A stretch of DNA of 64,000 bases, from positions 22,470,266 to 22,534,265 of the forward strand of contig OX387197.1 in the NCBI GenBank assembly GCA_947561715.1, read 5' to 3'. Within the stretch, counting starts at the first letter, position 1. Each line of letters begins with the position of its first letter. The position numbers and the translations under genes were made by a program. The DNA is from Ascidia mentula (taxonomy: Eukaryota; Chordata; Ascidiacea; Phlebobranchia; Ascidiidae). Of this stretch, positions 23,418 through 35,135 are shown in pieces. Under the pieces are notes generated by a model. That model did not search any database. It saw only the letters and a program-made list of their open reading frames with translations, and had not been told where the DNA came from.

Positions 23418-25455
23418 ATGAAAATGTACAAGATTTTAATTTTCATAGCTTGTGCGGTTTTGCAAAACAAAGCTCAAACTTGGCACCAGTTTGACAGTCA
23501 CGAGTATTACATCGAATACAGTGCAGCCAGTTCTTACGCTCAAGCTCAAAGTGGATGTGCTGCAAGAAATGCTACTGTGGCAAATGTTAAAACAACCCAA
23601 GTGTTCAACTTTGTTGTCGTCAAGATAAATGTAACAGGTCAAATGTAATTTTTTTATTCTTTTAAAGAAATGGTTTACCTGATCGATAATCGAGGATAAA
23701 ATGTTCTGATTTTTTAGATTCTCCTCACTCGTTTTACATCGGTGCTACGAGAGTCAAAGACACTAACAGGTTTCAGTGGACAGATGGAACAAGTGTTGAT
23801 GTATCACAGTGGTTTACAGGGGAACCAAACAACGTAGGAGGAAACGAGGATTGTGTGATAATGGGTTGGGTTTATCCACATGATTCAACATTCAGATGGA
23901 GAGATGTTCCCTGTTCATATTCATCAAGATATGTTTGTCAGAGGGGCTTTGCAAGTATGATTAATCATTAAAGAGTAAAGACATTGCGGTTTGATTGCAA
24001 TTAAAAAGTGCAGAAATAGCGACATACTGAGGCATTTGCACTATATTTTGTTTCCTGTACGACCAAAATGATTAGTTGTTTACAAAAAAATATGAATGAT
24101 TTATTACAGCAGCCACAGAACAACAGTCGACAATGGAACTGACTTCTCTATCAACAACACATAAAATAGCAGCTGCATCAACTTCACCTGTAACAACACA
24201 GGAAACAACAACAACAACAACAACCACTACATCTTCAACACGCCCTACAACACAAAAAACTGCGCCCACATCACCAACATCAACTTACCCTATGGAAACG
24301 ACAAAAATTAATCATCATTTGTATGGTATGCACAGTTATCACCCAAAACCTACACATTTAGAATTCTATGTTGATTTATGTGTGATGGACTTTCTTGTTG
24401 CAAGAATTTTTTATGTTTAGAATCCACAATGAAAGGAAGTTCGTTTTTTACAACGAGTGATTTAGAAACACCGATGACCTTTTTACATTTTCTTGGACGT
24501 AAGATTCAAACTTCTAAAAATATGTAAAATCTTTGCTCCAAATGTGAAAAGATAATATTACAGTAATTTTTATTTCCAAATTGGCTAAGTACATTCACCA
24601 ATAAGTAAAACATTTGAACATGAGCCCTAAAGCAAATAGAAAGCAGATTCTCACAACGGGTATCAAAAGATAATCTTTGCTTTGTTTTTGCAGTCGATCG
24701 TATTATCCTAATATCTTCTGTTTCGTTCTTGTTCGTGATAGTCATCATTTGCTGTGTTGTCATCTGTAAGTTAAGAAAAAGGTGAGAAAGCTTGAAGCTT
24801 GACGTTTCTTGTTCCGGCATTCATATGATTTTTCACCTTCTGCCCCATGCGTAAATAACGGTGATTGTTCAATCTAACAGGCACATTAATTTGCTCCGCA
24901 GTTACAACCTATGCTGTGTAAATCCTAGAATAACAGCACAGTACGAACTGATTTGAAATTCTTTTTGAAAGGATATCCCACCTAACAACGCAAATTACGC
25001 CTTCTCGTCCAAACACGTCTTCTGCAAGATATGAAAATTTTGATCTAGCGCAACGACGGCAACAAAACCTACATTCATACGAAGACATAATACCAGGTGT
25101 GTAAAATAAGTAATGCAACTTAGCCCTGAACTCTTCCTACCGAGTTCATTTTGTATTTGTTCCAATTTTCCAAAACACATTATACAGCTTGAAGACTAAC
25201 CTTGACATGAAAACTGACGCAAACTATCACATTTCTAATAAGCAACAGTATATTGTACATCACATCGACTTTTCATTGGAATACCAAGTTGCCCCTAGAT
25301 TTTTTTTACTTCAATACATTTTTAATTATAGGAAGTATAAATAAATATATTTCGTAGGTGTTACTGCAACGTCTGTCCGACGCCCATCCTACGTGAACGT
25401 GAGACTAACTACAGCGGCGACAAATCAAGCTGCTTATGTTGAATTTGTGGCATAA
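23418..25455 (+). CDS. Type A C-type lectin-like transmembrane receptor, full tail
   Basis: Exons: 23418-23637, 23718-23954, 24110-24325, 24421-24498, 24694-24781, 24972-25096, 25358-25455; total 1062 nt (353 aa), all GT-AG. Signal peptide MKMYKILIFIACAVLQNKA, then QTWHQF. CTLD with GEPNN, GNEDC and WRD. The stalk is mucin-like with a run of eight Thr encoded by an ACA repeat that is shorter in the gene at 199. The TM exon reads ILISSVSFLFVIVIICCVVI, then KLRKR. Tail: ARYENF, HSYEDI, PSYVNV and AAYVEF. YENF and YVNV fit YxN, the Grb2 SH2 preference; all four fit a loose Y-x-x-hydrophobic pattern. This is the best reference for the type A class in the window. Confidence 0.88.
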
Positions 25456-27809
25456 CTAGCAGATTGTCAATGTTTTCAAAACGATTTAACTATCTGATTG
25501 TCAGTCTGTAAGGTAGTTTTACATTTGCATTACTGTTGGTTAACTCCGTTGTTGTGTTGTTTTTTAGCGATACCGATGATGCCTGCACAGACAGGCGACA
25601 CATATATGTCGTAAAAACTTGAAACAGACCGACGACTTAGGATTATTTATCATTTTCTGCGATTTAACTATTGCTGCATTTTTTGGTCGAATTATAAATT
25701 TAGACATCGCATCAACCTTTAACATTTCGACCAGATGGATTTCTTTATGTTCATTTTTGTAACACTGCATAACGTTGACCTACGGTTTTGAAGGTCAACA
25801 TTGCAACACATGCAACAATGTGTCTGCTTTTGTGGCTATTAAATTTTTCGTAAAGATTTTCTGCTCTGCGATTTATATATAATAATTAAAATAATGTAAT
25901 ACTGTTGAAAGTGCGGCACGACAAATGTTTTTTTGTATGCCTTTTGTATTACCTTGTAATCATCATCTGTTTCTCATTTGTAAAACATTCACGTGATGTT
26001 CGTTGTACGATCAGTCTTTACATGTTTTTACCAGGTGACTTGCAAGTGGGTGTAAGCATATGTGTGCATGAGGAGATCTTACAAAAAAATGTTTGTGACA
26101 CAACTTGTCTGCACCCACATGATAAGTTCGGAAAACCTGTGTGACGTTTTGTGTTACATGATCCTGTTTGCTGGTTTAACATACATGTTAAACTTCAACA
26201 ACACCTATACGTCGGAATACTCATAATAACGTGTGTGTGGCATCCACACCATAACAGAAAACACAAGAAAGCACAACAGTGTGTGGAGGTTACGTCACTA
26301 GCGACAACAGTGGAAGCGTGTTTTGATATCATAGGGTATATCTCATAAACACAAGGATTCAAAATACTACTACAAATGTAATCTCGCCTGGCTGAATGTT
26401 TATCACAATATTACCAACGCTATAGGAGCAAAAGAGCAATAAAATTATGCATTTGGTGACACCTGTGTCTACGGCACTATTGCAAATCAAGAACTTTGCT
26501 TGTAGTGCGCTACAATATGACTCGTCCTCCACAGTGGTAGTGAAAATTTTTGCGCTTGTCAGTTAAAACGGTATAGTTCACTGCTAATGTCAAACAGCTC
26601 CACTGATTATAGGTTGAAATAGTGTGCACTACTGTTCTCAATACTAATCTTAAAACAAGTGAATATGTAATATATGTCACATGCGTTGACGTACGGTTTA
26701 TCTGAACACAGGCAAAAGTTTTGGAAAAGCAATTCTTTGAGCCAAAAACACTTAAATTTTGTTGCAGCGAAAACATACACTTTAATAATAAGTTAACTTC
26801 TAAATTTGAATAAGTGGTTACTCAATAAGTATTATTGACGGTACAAAACACAAAGCAACAGTGAACGCGTACTTTATCACCATATGAAGAAAGGTTTATT
26901 TTTCATCAAACAACCACAAAATTGTTGCCAGTGTTATGTAATATTTATTATAAGGACCAGTAACATGTTTAAACAAGACCTCACCTATCACTGCAAGGTA
27001 TGGGATACAACGCAGCCTACTACGCAGTATAACTACCGTGATTAGATGAGATCTTACGTAATAGTAGCCTTTATCCAGTGTTTTACAAACAAAACTGGCA
27101 GATACACTGAGAGTAACATTAGGGTTATGACAGAGCAGATCTAGCCAAATTTCTAGTTTTATGTCACAACAGCAATCAAGTAATTGACACGATATATGTA
27201 AAATTACAATGAGAAAGCCAAACAAGCATGTAGGGATTAGACATGAGCTGTATTATGGTCACATTAAAACGATGGAGTGGAGGACAATACAATGCGAATA
27301 ACCACACGCTTTCAAACGTTTACAAAACACTGCAGAGGAGCGCGTTCTGGCAGTAGAGTTTGTGTGGGATTTTAAATCATAACTTTCTACATAAGAAATC
27401 ACAACAGTGTGTAGAGCGTGGAGTTTGAGTCACAAATACCAACACTGGGAAAGTGTTTTGATATACAAGTGGTTATATCTGAAAAACACAAGAAATTGAC
27501 GCACGAGAAATGGTGGAAGAAACTGCTTTATTCAATAAAACAATGAAATTGTCCATAATACATGCGTGTGGAAGGTTGATAGGAAATAGTGAGAATTCAA
27601 CAAGCGAAAACGGCAAAAGTTAACAAAATACTTCATATAAAAATCAACCTCTACGCATTTTTACTGCTTTACCGGGTCTTGAACTGAAAAATATTTACAT
27701 GGCGCTTTTGAAACTAAACTGCGTTGATTAGTGGTGAGAGAAGAGTTTGATTTCCAATTCAAACAATCACTTCCAATATCCATTTTCATGTGGCTATTTT
27801 GACGTTTAT
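25456..27809. other. Convergent spacer with R1/R2 repeats
   Basis: This is the 3' flank shared by the two convergent lectin genes. R1-R2 lies about 26230-26790 and a variant R1 at about 27280-27500. The site matching the Penelope-like insertion of the other block is empty near 27175. No gene seen. Confidence 0.5.
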
Positions 27810-30385
27810 TTAATTTCTCGGTTTTCCGTTGTTATTTTTGATTACACTGGCATATACATCGCCACAAGCCTCATCGTCCTTTAATGCTGTGTTCTCCACC
27901 GGGATAGTATCATAACATGCATCGGCTTTTGGGAGTGATTCATCACAGAAAGATTCCTCATCAATATCAAAGTATAATTCTGCTTGTGCAGATTCGTTGG
28001 TTAGTGTCTGGTCATTCGTTTCGTTGTGTTGTGTAGATGCCGTTTCGCCGACCACACCACTGTTATCCGCGTTCTGTCCATCAGGTGTTTTGGATGCAAC
28101 GTCGCATTGGTTGACGTAAGTCACGATATTGGGTTGTTTGCTTGTAATTTTTGCTTCGTCTGTATGCAAGTCGACAAAGTGAAAGTAAAACAAAAAACAA
28201 CTTTTATGATGACCGATTTTACCTATTTCGGCGTATTCGGGATGACTCCGCTTTCGTGACCTTGAAATGCAATTAGTATTTTTATTTAAATTGTAAATTT
28301 ATTTTCAAGTTACATCATACATAAAAAAAAAGAATCTCTGATAGAAATAAATCAACTACGTATACACCCAAGACAATATTCATTGCCAAGAGCTACAATG
28401 TGTGCTATAGATACAAACAAACGTGTTTCATCAGTGATTTTTTTATTGTATTAACTTTATTGTGTCAATATTTTTAAAACAATATTCAATACTTTTGAGG
28501 CTTGCGTCTACAGATGCACAAGGTAACGGCAATAGCAAGAAAGACAATTCCCAGCCCCGAGGCAATGAGAACAGTAGAAACCACGTCTGTTGTTTCCGTA
28601 ATGAAAAACAAAAATTTAAGCAAGACGTTAGCTTAGCTTGATCAACATTAACCGAACAGCTTAACTATACGGTTTTGCTATATATTTTCTTTGATTAAAA
28701 ACCGTCGCAAAGTCGCCAACCAGTGTATAAGTTTCAATAGACAGGATCATGTATAGGTACCCAATTGATCTTCTGCTTTTGTTGTAGGCTCCCAGTAGTC
28801 AGAAGTTGTTTCTGGAATAAAAATAATATTCCTGTGAGTAAAAGATAGTAAATTGTGGTGTTGATACTCCAAACTGCATTCATACCTTTAATTAAAGTAG
28901 CGTTAACAACGTCTTGTATATTGTTGTGTGTCGTGAACAGAGTAGATTAAGTACTTGAATTACGAGTAAGAATTTTCGATACAAGTGTCGGTCGGATAGT
29001 CGTTGTGTTCACTGTAGTACCTATGTGTGTATGCTTACATAATATACAACAGAAATGGAATAAACGTGATATAGTTTCTACGTTAACACAATAGTTTGAT
29101 GTAAATCCTAATTTCTGATACAAGTTTTGTGGCCACTTATTGTATGTAAATAAAGAAGTTGAGTTACTTGGTTTGTCGACAAAAAATTCTGTGGTATGTG
29201 AAGTTTCACTGGCAGACATTTCTGTTGCAATAGTAGAATAACGAACAACTGTACAAAAAGAAAAGTTTACCTAAACAGTCACAAACGCAGAACAAACATC
29301 TAATTTTCGTTTCGTTCTTGATTTGTAAGTATAGGTCGGTTTCTGGTTACGTCTAACCAGGATTAAATTTAACAACCAAATTGTTGTACTGAAGCGAGAC
29401 ATCATACCTAAATTAGTTCTTTGACAAATATATCTTGATGTGTATGAACAGGGAACATCTCTCAATCCGAATGTTGAATCAAGTTCATAAATCCAACCCA
29501 TTATCACACAATCCTCATTTCCTTTATGGTTGTTTGGTTCCCCTTCATACCACTGTGTAACATTAACACTTGTTCCATCTGTCCACTGAAACTTGTTAGT
29601 GCCTGTGACTCTCGTAGCACCGATGTGAAACGAGTAGGGAATGTCTGACAAAACGATTACCAGAATAAAATTATATTAATTATAAAGGAACTAGTTATAC
29701 AGCAACACACAAAACATTCCAATGTAGACAAAGTTTAAATACTTTTTCTTTTGGTCGCAAAACATTTTTTTCGTTGTATCGACATCATTATATTTCATAC
29801 AATCCTGTTTTCGGCAATGCACGTTTTTGTACGCTGTTGTTTACATTTCAGTATTGCAGCATTAGCTGTGTGTACGTCACTCTCCCACATGAGAAAACCA
29901 TCACATGGGTACCCGACTCGATAGTCCCCTAGGTTTTATCAGCGTCCATGTAATAATGTAACATTTGCTTGCATACTTTATTTACGTTGTAGTCTTCTGC
30001 GCAAAAAATAACCATGACTTGATGTTCGGATTCAGTGTCCGAATTCGGATTAGCTCGAATATCCAATCCCAAATAGAAATGTGAATTACGATTAATTGTG
30101 CCTTGTTTTAAAACTAAATGCCTTGTTTTTATAACATGCAACGTAGAATACACGAAAATTCAATGACATACCTGTTACATATATCTTTCCGACAAGAAAG
30201 TTAAACACTTGAGTTGTTTTAACATTTGCCACATTAGCATTTCTTGCAGCACATCCACTGCGAGCTTGAGCATAAGAACTGACTGCACTGTATTCGATGT
30301 AATACTCGTAACCTTTAAACTGCTGCCAGGTTTGGCCGTTGACAAGATAAACAACACATGTTATGACGCAGATAAGATCTTTCAT
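27810..30385 (-). pseudogene. Type B C-type lectin receptor with stalk nonsense and acceptor change
   Basis: Exons on minus: 30385-30172, 29644-29408, 29248-29168, about 29014-28887, 28811-28761, 28586-28493 (shifted acceptor), 28260-28223, 28159-27810. Signal peptide MKDLICVITCVVYLVNG, then QTWQQFKG. The CTLD keeps EPNN, but the Trp of WRD is Leu. Stalk exon 4 has TAA where the copy at 4967 has TCA. The TM exon has lost its acceptor AG, yet a CAG 15 nt downstream is in frame and would delete only five residues. TM (VLIASGLGIVFLAIAVTL) and tail (PEYAEIG, YVNQ, YFDI, YDTI, YASV) are open. Skipping the symmetric stalk exon would give a whole receptor, so this may be either a pseudogene or a short-stalk gene. 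Confidence 0.7.
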
Positions 30386-31174
30386 AACGAATTAAATAAA
30401 CATCCGTCTAGTTTTGAGAAAAAAAATAGATCCTTCGAATGTTAACCAATTCCTCAATCTCTGTTTGTCTCTTTTTCCTGTTTACAACAAATTGTCTTAC
30501 AATGAAGAAAGAACATCGTTTGTGCGACAAGTGGGATGTTTGCAGCAAGCTGGCGAAGCGTGAGGACAGTGCGCAACGCCTTAAAGCAAAACTCCTGTGA
30601 GCTGCCATTGAATAGTAGGAGAACTCTTACTATGCCTACAAACTTGCTCACACGATGAAATCAGGCGGTTATGACGAGTTTTCTATAATTTTTAGCCTGT
30701 TTGCCAGGAAACTTGCCGCCACACATTAAGCAAAGAGTATAGATTTCAAACCATGTTTAAGCGAGTTCGATTATGCAACTGCACTTTTGACCAATTCTAA
30801 TCGTTTCGTAACGAAAGTTCTTGTATGAGAGTGTTGGAGAAGAACGACGCCTATGGGTGCGTAACTGACGTAGAGTCGATAATATATACACTGAAAGCAT
30901 TGCCGAGGAATGTGCGTGGGATATGATAACGTAAAACACACACAACACTATGTGGTGACGTCACAAGAAACAATAGTGGAAGTGTGAATTGATATGAAAG
31001 TTGCTTAACAGTAGTTCTTCGCATATAATGTCATGCAGGTTGATAAATATTCGACAGAGTTTACTTTCAATCTTTTGAAAGGCTGTTCGAGAACTTTTAG
31101 CATTTTGCATGGATAAAAAAATCCATCAGTAAAACCCCAATTAAAATATACATATACTGTTGAATATCATCTGT
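30386..31174. other. 5' flank shared with 7633-8400
   Basis: This is upstream sequence of the type B gene, with an R1-like variant near 30880-31000 (gtgacgtcacaag). Homology with the first block fades near 31190. No gene seen. Confidence 0.45.
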
Positions 31175-31700
31175 TTATTGGTCGATTTTTTTCAGTTTCT
31201 TGGTAACAACTGCATATATGTCGTAACGTGTGCCATTGCTACACAAATCCACACCCGCCTCTTCGTGATTTTGTGGGTATGCCGCTTTACTGTTACTTCG
31301 ACTACGTTTCCAACATATGGATTCTCCGAGGAAAGTGTTGCAGACGTAGGATCGGTTTGATTAACCTAAGTTGGGTTATGAAGTTGCTTGCTTGTCAAGC
31401 ACTGTCACGCAGAGGACACACTCAAACATTTTATGTACACACGAAAAAGATACGTCAAAAAACATGTTTATACTTTTTTCGCCTGTGAATATAAATGGTT
31501 GCGGCAATGTAGATTAGGAACGCAATTCCCACCAATAAGGCAAAAAGAGCATAAAAAATTATTCCAGTTTTTTCCTAACTAGAAAAAGAAACATGTTTTT
31601 AAAAACAGAAGTTAAACTATTAAAACCAATCAATGCAACTTATCTCTCCATCTGAATGTTGAATCAAGTTCGTAAATCCAACTCATTTTCACACAATCCT
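31175..31700 (-). pseudogene. Type B lectin pseudogene (tail, TM, CTLD fragment)
   Basis: The tail exon (about 31395-31175) ends with the family word for DIYAVVT, then a TAA. The YVNQ tyrosine codon is TAG, and the frame shifts before the end. The TM exon (31578-31474) encodes ALFALLVGIAFLIYIAATIY, but a 1-nt loss near its start throws it out of frame. About 31640-31700 matches the end of the CTLD second half (WRD region and GDxCVKM-like segment). Exon 1 is missing. Confidence 0.75.
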
Positions 31701-32745
31701 GGCACACTTGTGTGGCGTTTTTTTGAGACGCATTTTTCAATCTATTGAACTTCAAGCAATGTAACTTGCTCTGACGTTTTGTTATGCAGCACAGCAGTAT
31801 GAAAATCGTAGGCTTGAGAGTACTGAAATATCATTCCGCAATTTAATTCTGCGCAACAAGTATTTTTTTTTAAACTTATTTTCACGTGAGTCTTATTATG
31901 TCGCCAACGACCGTTACAATTTTGTTTCCAAGTGCTTTCTACCACTCCCTGACGGAAAGTTTTTAAATTACACTAAATTGATGACAATATGGGTTATCCC
32001 GGCGTCAGTATGTAGTATGCACACTCTTTTCAGGTAACAAACCAGATACTCCAAGCTACGCCTGTATTTGTGGGTTGTCAGGTTGCGTGTCAGATTGGCA
32101 AACATTTGTACGACCTTCATTCCACCAAACACAAAACGGCTTAGTCGACAGCGACAAATATTAGACGGAATTTTCAAAAACTTTAACCAAAAAACTCTAA
32201 AATCAAATATTTGACGATCGGTTTGCAACGAAATTACCACATTGCGCATCAGCAATACGTTCAATTACTGATTTTCTTAGTTTAAAAGTTGACTATATAG
32301 TATGTGTTGCTTGAAAAAAGGAAAAAGGAAAAGGCAACTTAATACTGGTTTTTAGTCAAATTTTCCTTGTTTGGCATTTATAAAAACGTTACCTTTCACA
32401 AAAGAAAAGTTATTGTGTATGTGGGAGATAAAGACATCATGATGATTCCACTGGAAATGTAAAAATAGTGGTGTAACAATCCGTAAACCTACAAACTTTT
32501 ACATCGCAAATGAACACCAACATGCATGCCACATTGCGCGAAAACTTTTCATAGCCCCGGGGCTAAAAATGTTGCTGTGTATGTGGTAGAAAACCTCACA
32601 TGACAGTTAAGTCTGCATTTGGGTGTACGTACCTCACCATGTGGGTTGAAATCCTTCGCCTGTTCGTATGGCTGTGAAACAAGTGCTGGAAAGTGAATCA
32701 CTTTGTTATGTAGTTCTTGACATCCAGTCATTTGCATCAGTCATT
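31701..32745. other. Spacer and 5' flank of the next type A gene
   Basis: This region matches 9720-10490 and 54420-54965 in part. The conserved blocks gtgggttgaaatcc (about 32641) and ggaaagtgaatcac (about 32688) precede the start by 50-110 bases. No gene seen. Confidence 0.45.
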
Positions 32746-33304
32746 ATGAAAAAAATATACAAGGTTTTTGTTTTTGTTTCATGTGTGGTTTTACCAGTCA
32801 CTACTCAAACATGGCACCAGTTTCAAGGTTACAAATATTATGTAGAATACAGTGCAGTCATTTCTTACGCTCAAGCTCAAAGTGAATGTGCTGCAAGAAA
32901 TGATAATGTGGCAAATGTTAAAACAACCCAAGTATTCAACTTTCTGGTCGGAAAAATAAGCGTAACAGGCAAAAATTAGTTAGTTTCCAGTAAATTGTTA
33001 ATTTTTTTTGTGAACAAAATGTTTAAAAACATTTAAAAAACGTTTTGAACGCCAGGTATCATGATAAATACTAAACCTTTTGTTTAAAAAAACAACATAT
33101 ATACACCTTTTTATTAAAAACATTGTATTTTTCTGACGTTTCGCCTGTACCAACGACTAGGTTTATACAGAGAATAAAACAAACGCAGTAACAAAGCAAA
33201 AGGCAAGGAAATTACTTGACGAAAAAGTACAGAAGGGGCACAGCAGCTTAAATACAGCGGGATATAAATCAAAAGAAAGCAAAAACGGGTCTGTTATATC
33301 GCCT

Positions 33305-33460
33305 GTTCCTCAGAATATCCCTACTCTTTTGTTCCTCAGAATATCCCTACTCTTTTGTTACTCAGAATATCCCTACTCTTTTGTTCCTCAGAATATCCCT
33401 CCTCTTTTGTCCCACAGAATATCCCTACTCTTTTGTTCCTCAGACTATCCCCACTCTTTT
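33305..33460 (+). repeat. 26-bp x 6 tandem repeat containing a splice acceptor
   Basis: Six units of 26 bp with few differences start at 33305, 33331, 33357, 33383, 33409 and 33435. Each unit carries the acceptor (tcctcag or a variant) and the first 17 nt of CTLD exon 2. The last acceptor gives the normal reading frame. Since 26 is not a multiple of 3, only unit 3 (acceptor before 33366) gives a second in-frame start, adding 26 residues. No stop interrupts that frame. Confidence 0.85.
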
Positions 33461-34009
33461 GTCGTCGGTGCTACGAGGGTCAAAGGAACCAACAAGTTTC
33501 AGTGGACAGATGGAACGAGTGTTAATGTAACACAGTGGAGTGCAGGGAAACCAAAGAACTGTCGAGGAAATGACGATTGTTTGAGGATGGGTTGGGTTTA
33601 TGAACTTGATTCAACATATAGATGGAGACATGGTCCCTGTTCGCCTACACACAAATCGAGATATATTTGTCAAAGTAAGAAGAAATTGATGGTAGTTTTC
33701 TTAATGGTAAGCTAAAAATTTCCAAAATATAAATTCTGATATCTATGTTAAGCTGGAATATCTCATCAAATGATTGTTTCCGTGGTAGATCCCATTTTTG
33801 TATGTGTTATTGTGATCCTGGTTATAACAAACATCGTTTCATGTGTTGTGATCTGGAAACAACGGAATAATGAACGGTAAAATTACAATCTAACTCACGA
33901 AACAATTGTAAACTTAAATAGTATTTTACTCAGAAGCGACTCACGAAGCAACGCAGGAAATAAAACTGTTCGCCAGAGAGCGACCACTGAGAAGTACGAA
34001 AACCTTAAA

Positions 34010-34905
34010 GTGCATGTGACACGCAAAAATAAAACATGCTAATAACTTAACTGATGTTCTTAACTTAAAAACATTTTTGGCGAAAAAAGTAGTTTGATAC
34101 GGCGACTGGTTTCTGAGATACAGCTGATCAAAGTCGCATTTTTGCCGCTGCGAACGAAATCGTGCGAAAGCGAGATTATTGTTGCGTGTCGTCATAGAAG
34201 GTGCTTTGGTCGTGCGAGTGCTGGCAGCAAGCCTTATGCGTAGGAATGGAAAACATTGTAAAACCCGTTTAGTATAGTATTGCATTAAAACGGGGGACAA
34301 CAAGTGAAGTGCGACAAACGGATTTCGATGCCAATTTGAGCTGCAGACAGATGACCGCTGTTTCGACCTGTTATGTCTTATTTAGTTGTGTAATAATAAA
34401 ACAGTTACTGGGACAGGGTGTTCTTGTTGTTACAGCATTTATGATCGCTAACGTGACACATGAACTTTTCAAAACACGACAAAGACAAACCGTCTATTTA
34501 GCATTGCCGTTTTGTCCACTCACAGCAAAAGATATAAGTAGGTTAATTGAATTTTAAGGCTGGCAAAGATTAAACGACCAAATTAGCTGATTATGCAACA
34601 CAACACTGTTATTCTGTCATATCACCACTTTTTGATTTATTGTGGATTTGTGGATTCTTCATTCATCTGTGGATTCTCTTATGTTTGAAACTATTCGATA
34701 TCTGCAATATAAGGCGCCTTCTCCTATTTAAACAATGCATTTATTTTCGACGCAAAAGGTTTACGATTTTTGGTCGCCGCTACTTTAGGTGCAGTTTTCT
34801 ACATTTTTTAGTTGACGTAGAACCCAAAAACTTTGAATATATGTTTGTTGTAGATGTACCTTTAGTTTTACGCGAAGTTGTCATGACCGTGTCATACGCA
34901 CTCAA
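34010..34905. mobile_element. Unclassified insertion with imperfect terminal inverted repeats
   Basis: The insert splits a tail exon whose two halves are recognisable by comparison with 15230-15345. Its ends read gtgcatgtgacacgc and, inverted, gtgcgtatgacacgg. A possible short target duplication is aaacc[ct]. There is no transposase; the open frames inside are short and of no known family. A non-autonomous DNA transposon is likely. Confidence 0.5.
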
Positions 34906-35135
34906 ACCCTGCTCAACAAAAAAAAACAACACTCATACGAGAAATGTCAGGTACGACTTTGGACATGTAGACTTTATGAAAACAGTGCAAATGGCGGAAA
35001 TTAGGAAAAAACATCACCCATTTAGGTGTTACTGCAACTGGTAGTTCTGCGTCGAGCAATCCAAGTTACGTGAACGTGAAAGGCAACGTATCTGCAACAA
35101 ATGAAGATGCTGCTTACATTACTTTTTCTGTCTAG

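Larger units (their letters stand above)
23219..31190. repeat. Segmental duplication of 1-8430
   Basis: This block matches 1-8430 in order and orientation: type A lectin on +, R1/R2 repeats, type B lectin on -, then shared flank. Differences include the Penelope-like insertion present only at 3998-4336, a 2-nt deletion in the TM exon of the left type A gene, and nonsense and splice changes in the right type B gene. The left end of the first copy is cut by the window. Confidence 0.85.
32746..35135 (+). pseudogene. Chimeric type A lectin gene, damaged
   Basis: Exon 1 (32746-32968) has a signal peptide like that of the 10491 gene (MKKIYKVFVFVSCVVLPVTT), while intron 1, exon 2 (33444-33674), TM (33789-33876) and last exon (35026-35135) are like the 13484 gene. 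The exon 1 donor is GC. The CTLD has GKPKN for GEPNN, an extra Cys, and WRH for WRD. Stalk exon 3 and most of exon 4 are deleted. Tail exon 6 starts at about 33937 with KYENL but is interrupted near 34008 by an insert of about 0.9 kb; its second part (to 34950) has lost a base at the YEEI position. The last exon keeps PSYVNV and YITF. The acceptor of exon 2 is embedded in a six-unit tandem repeat. Confidence 0.7.

Noticed and set aside
34640-35044. 134-codon open frame on the plus strand
   Set aside because: It spans the end of the insertion, part of a split tail exon and an intron, so it is a mosaic without its own coding signal.
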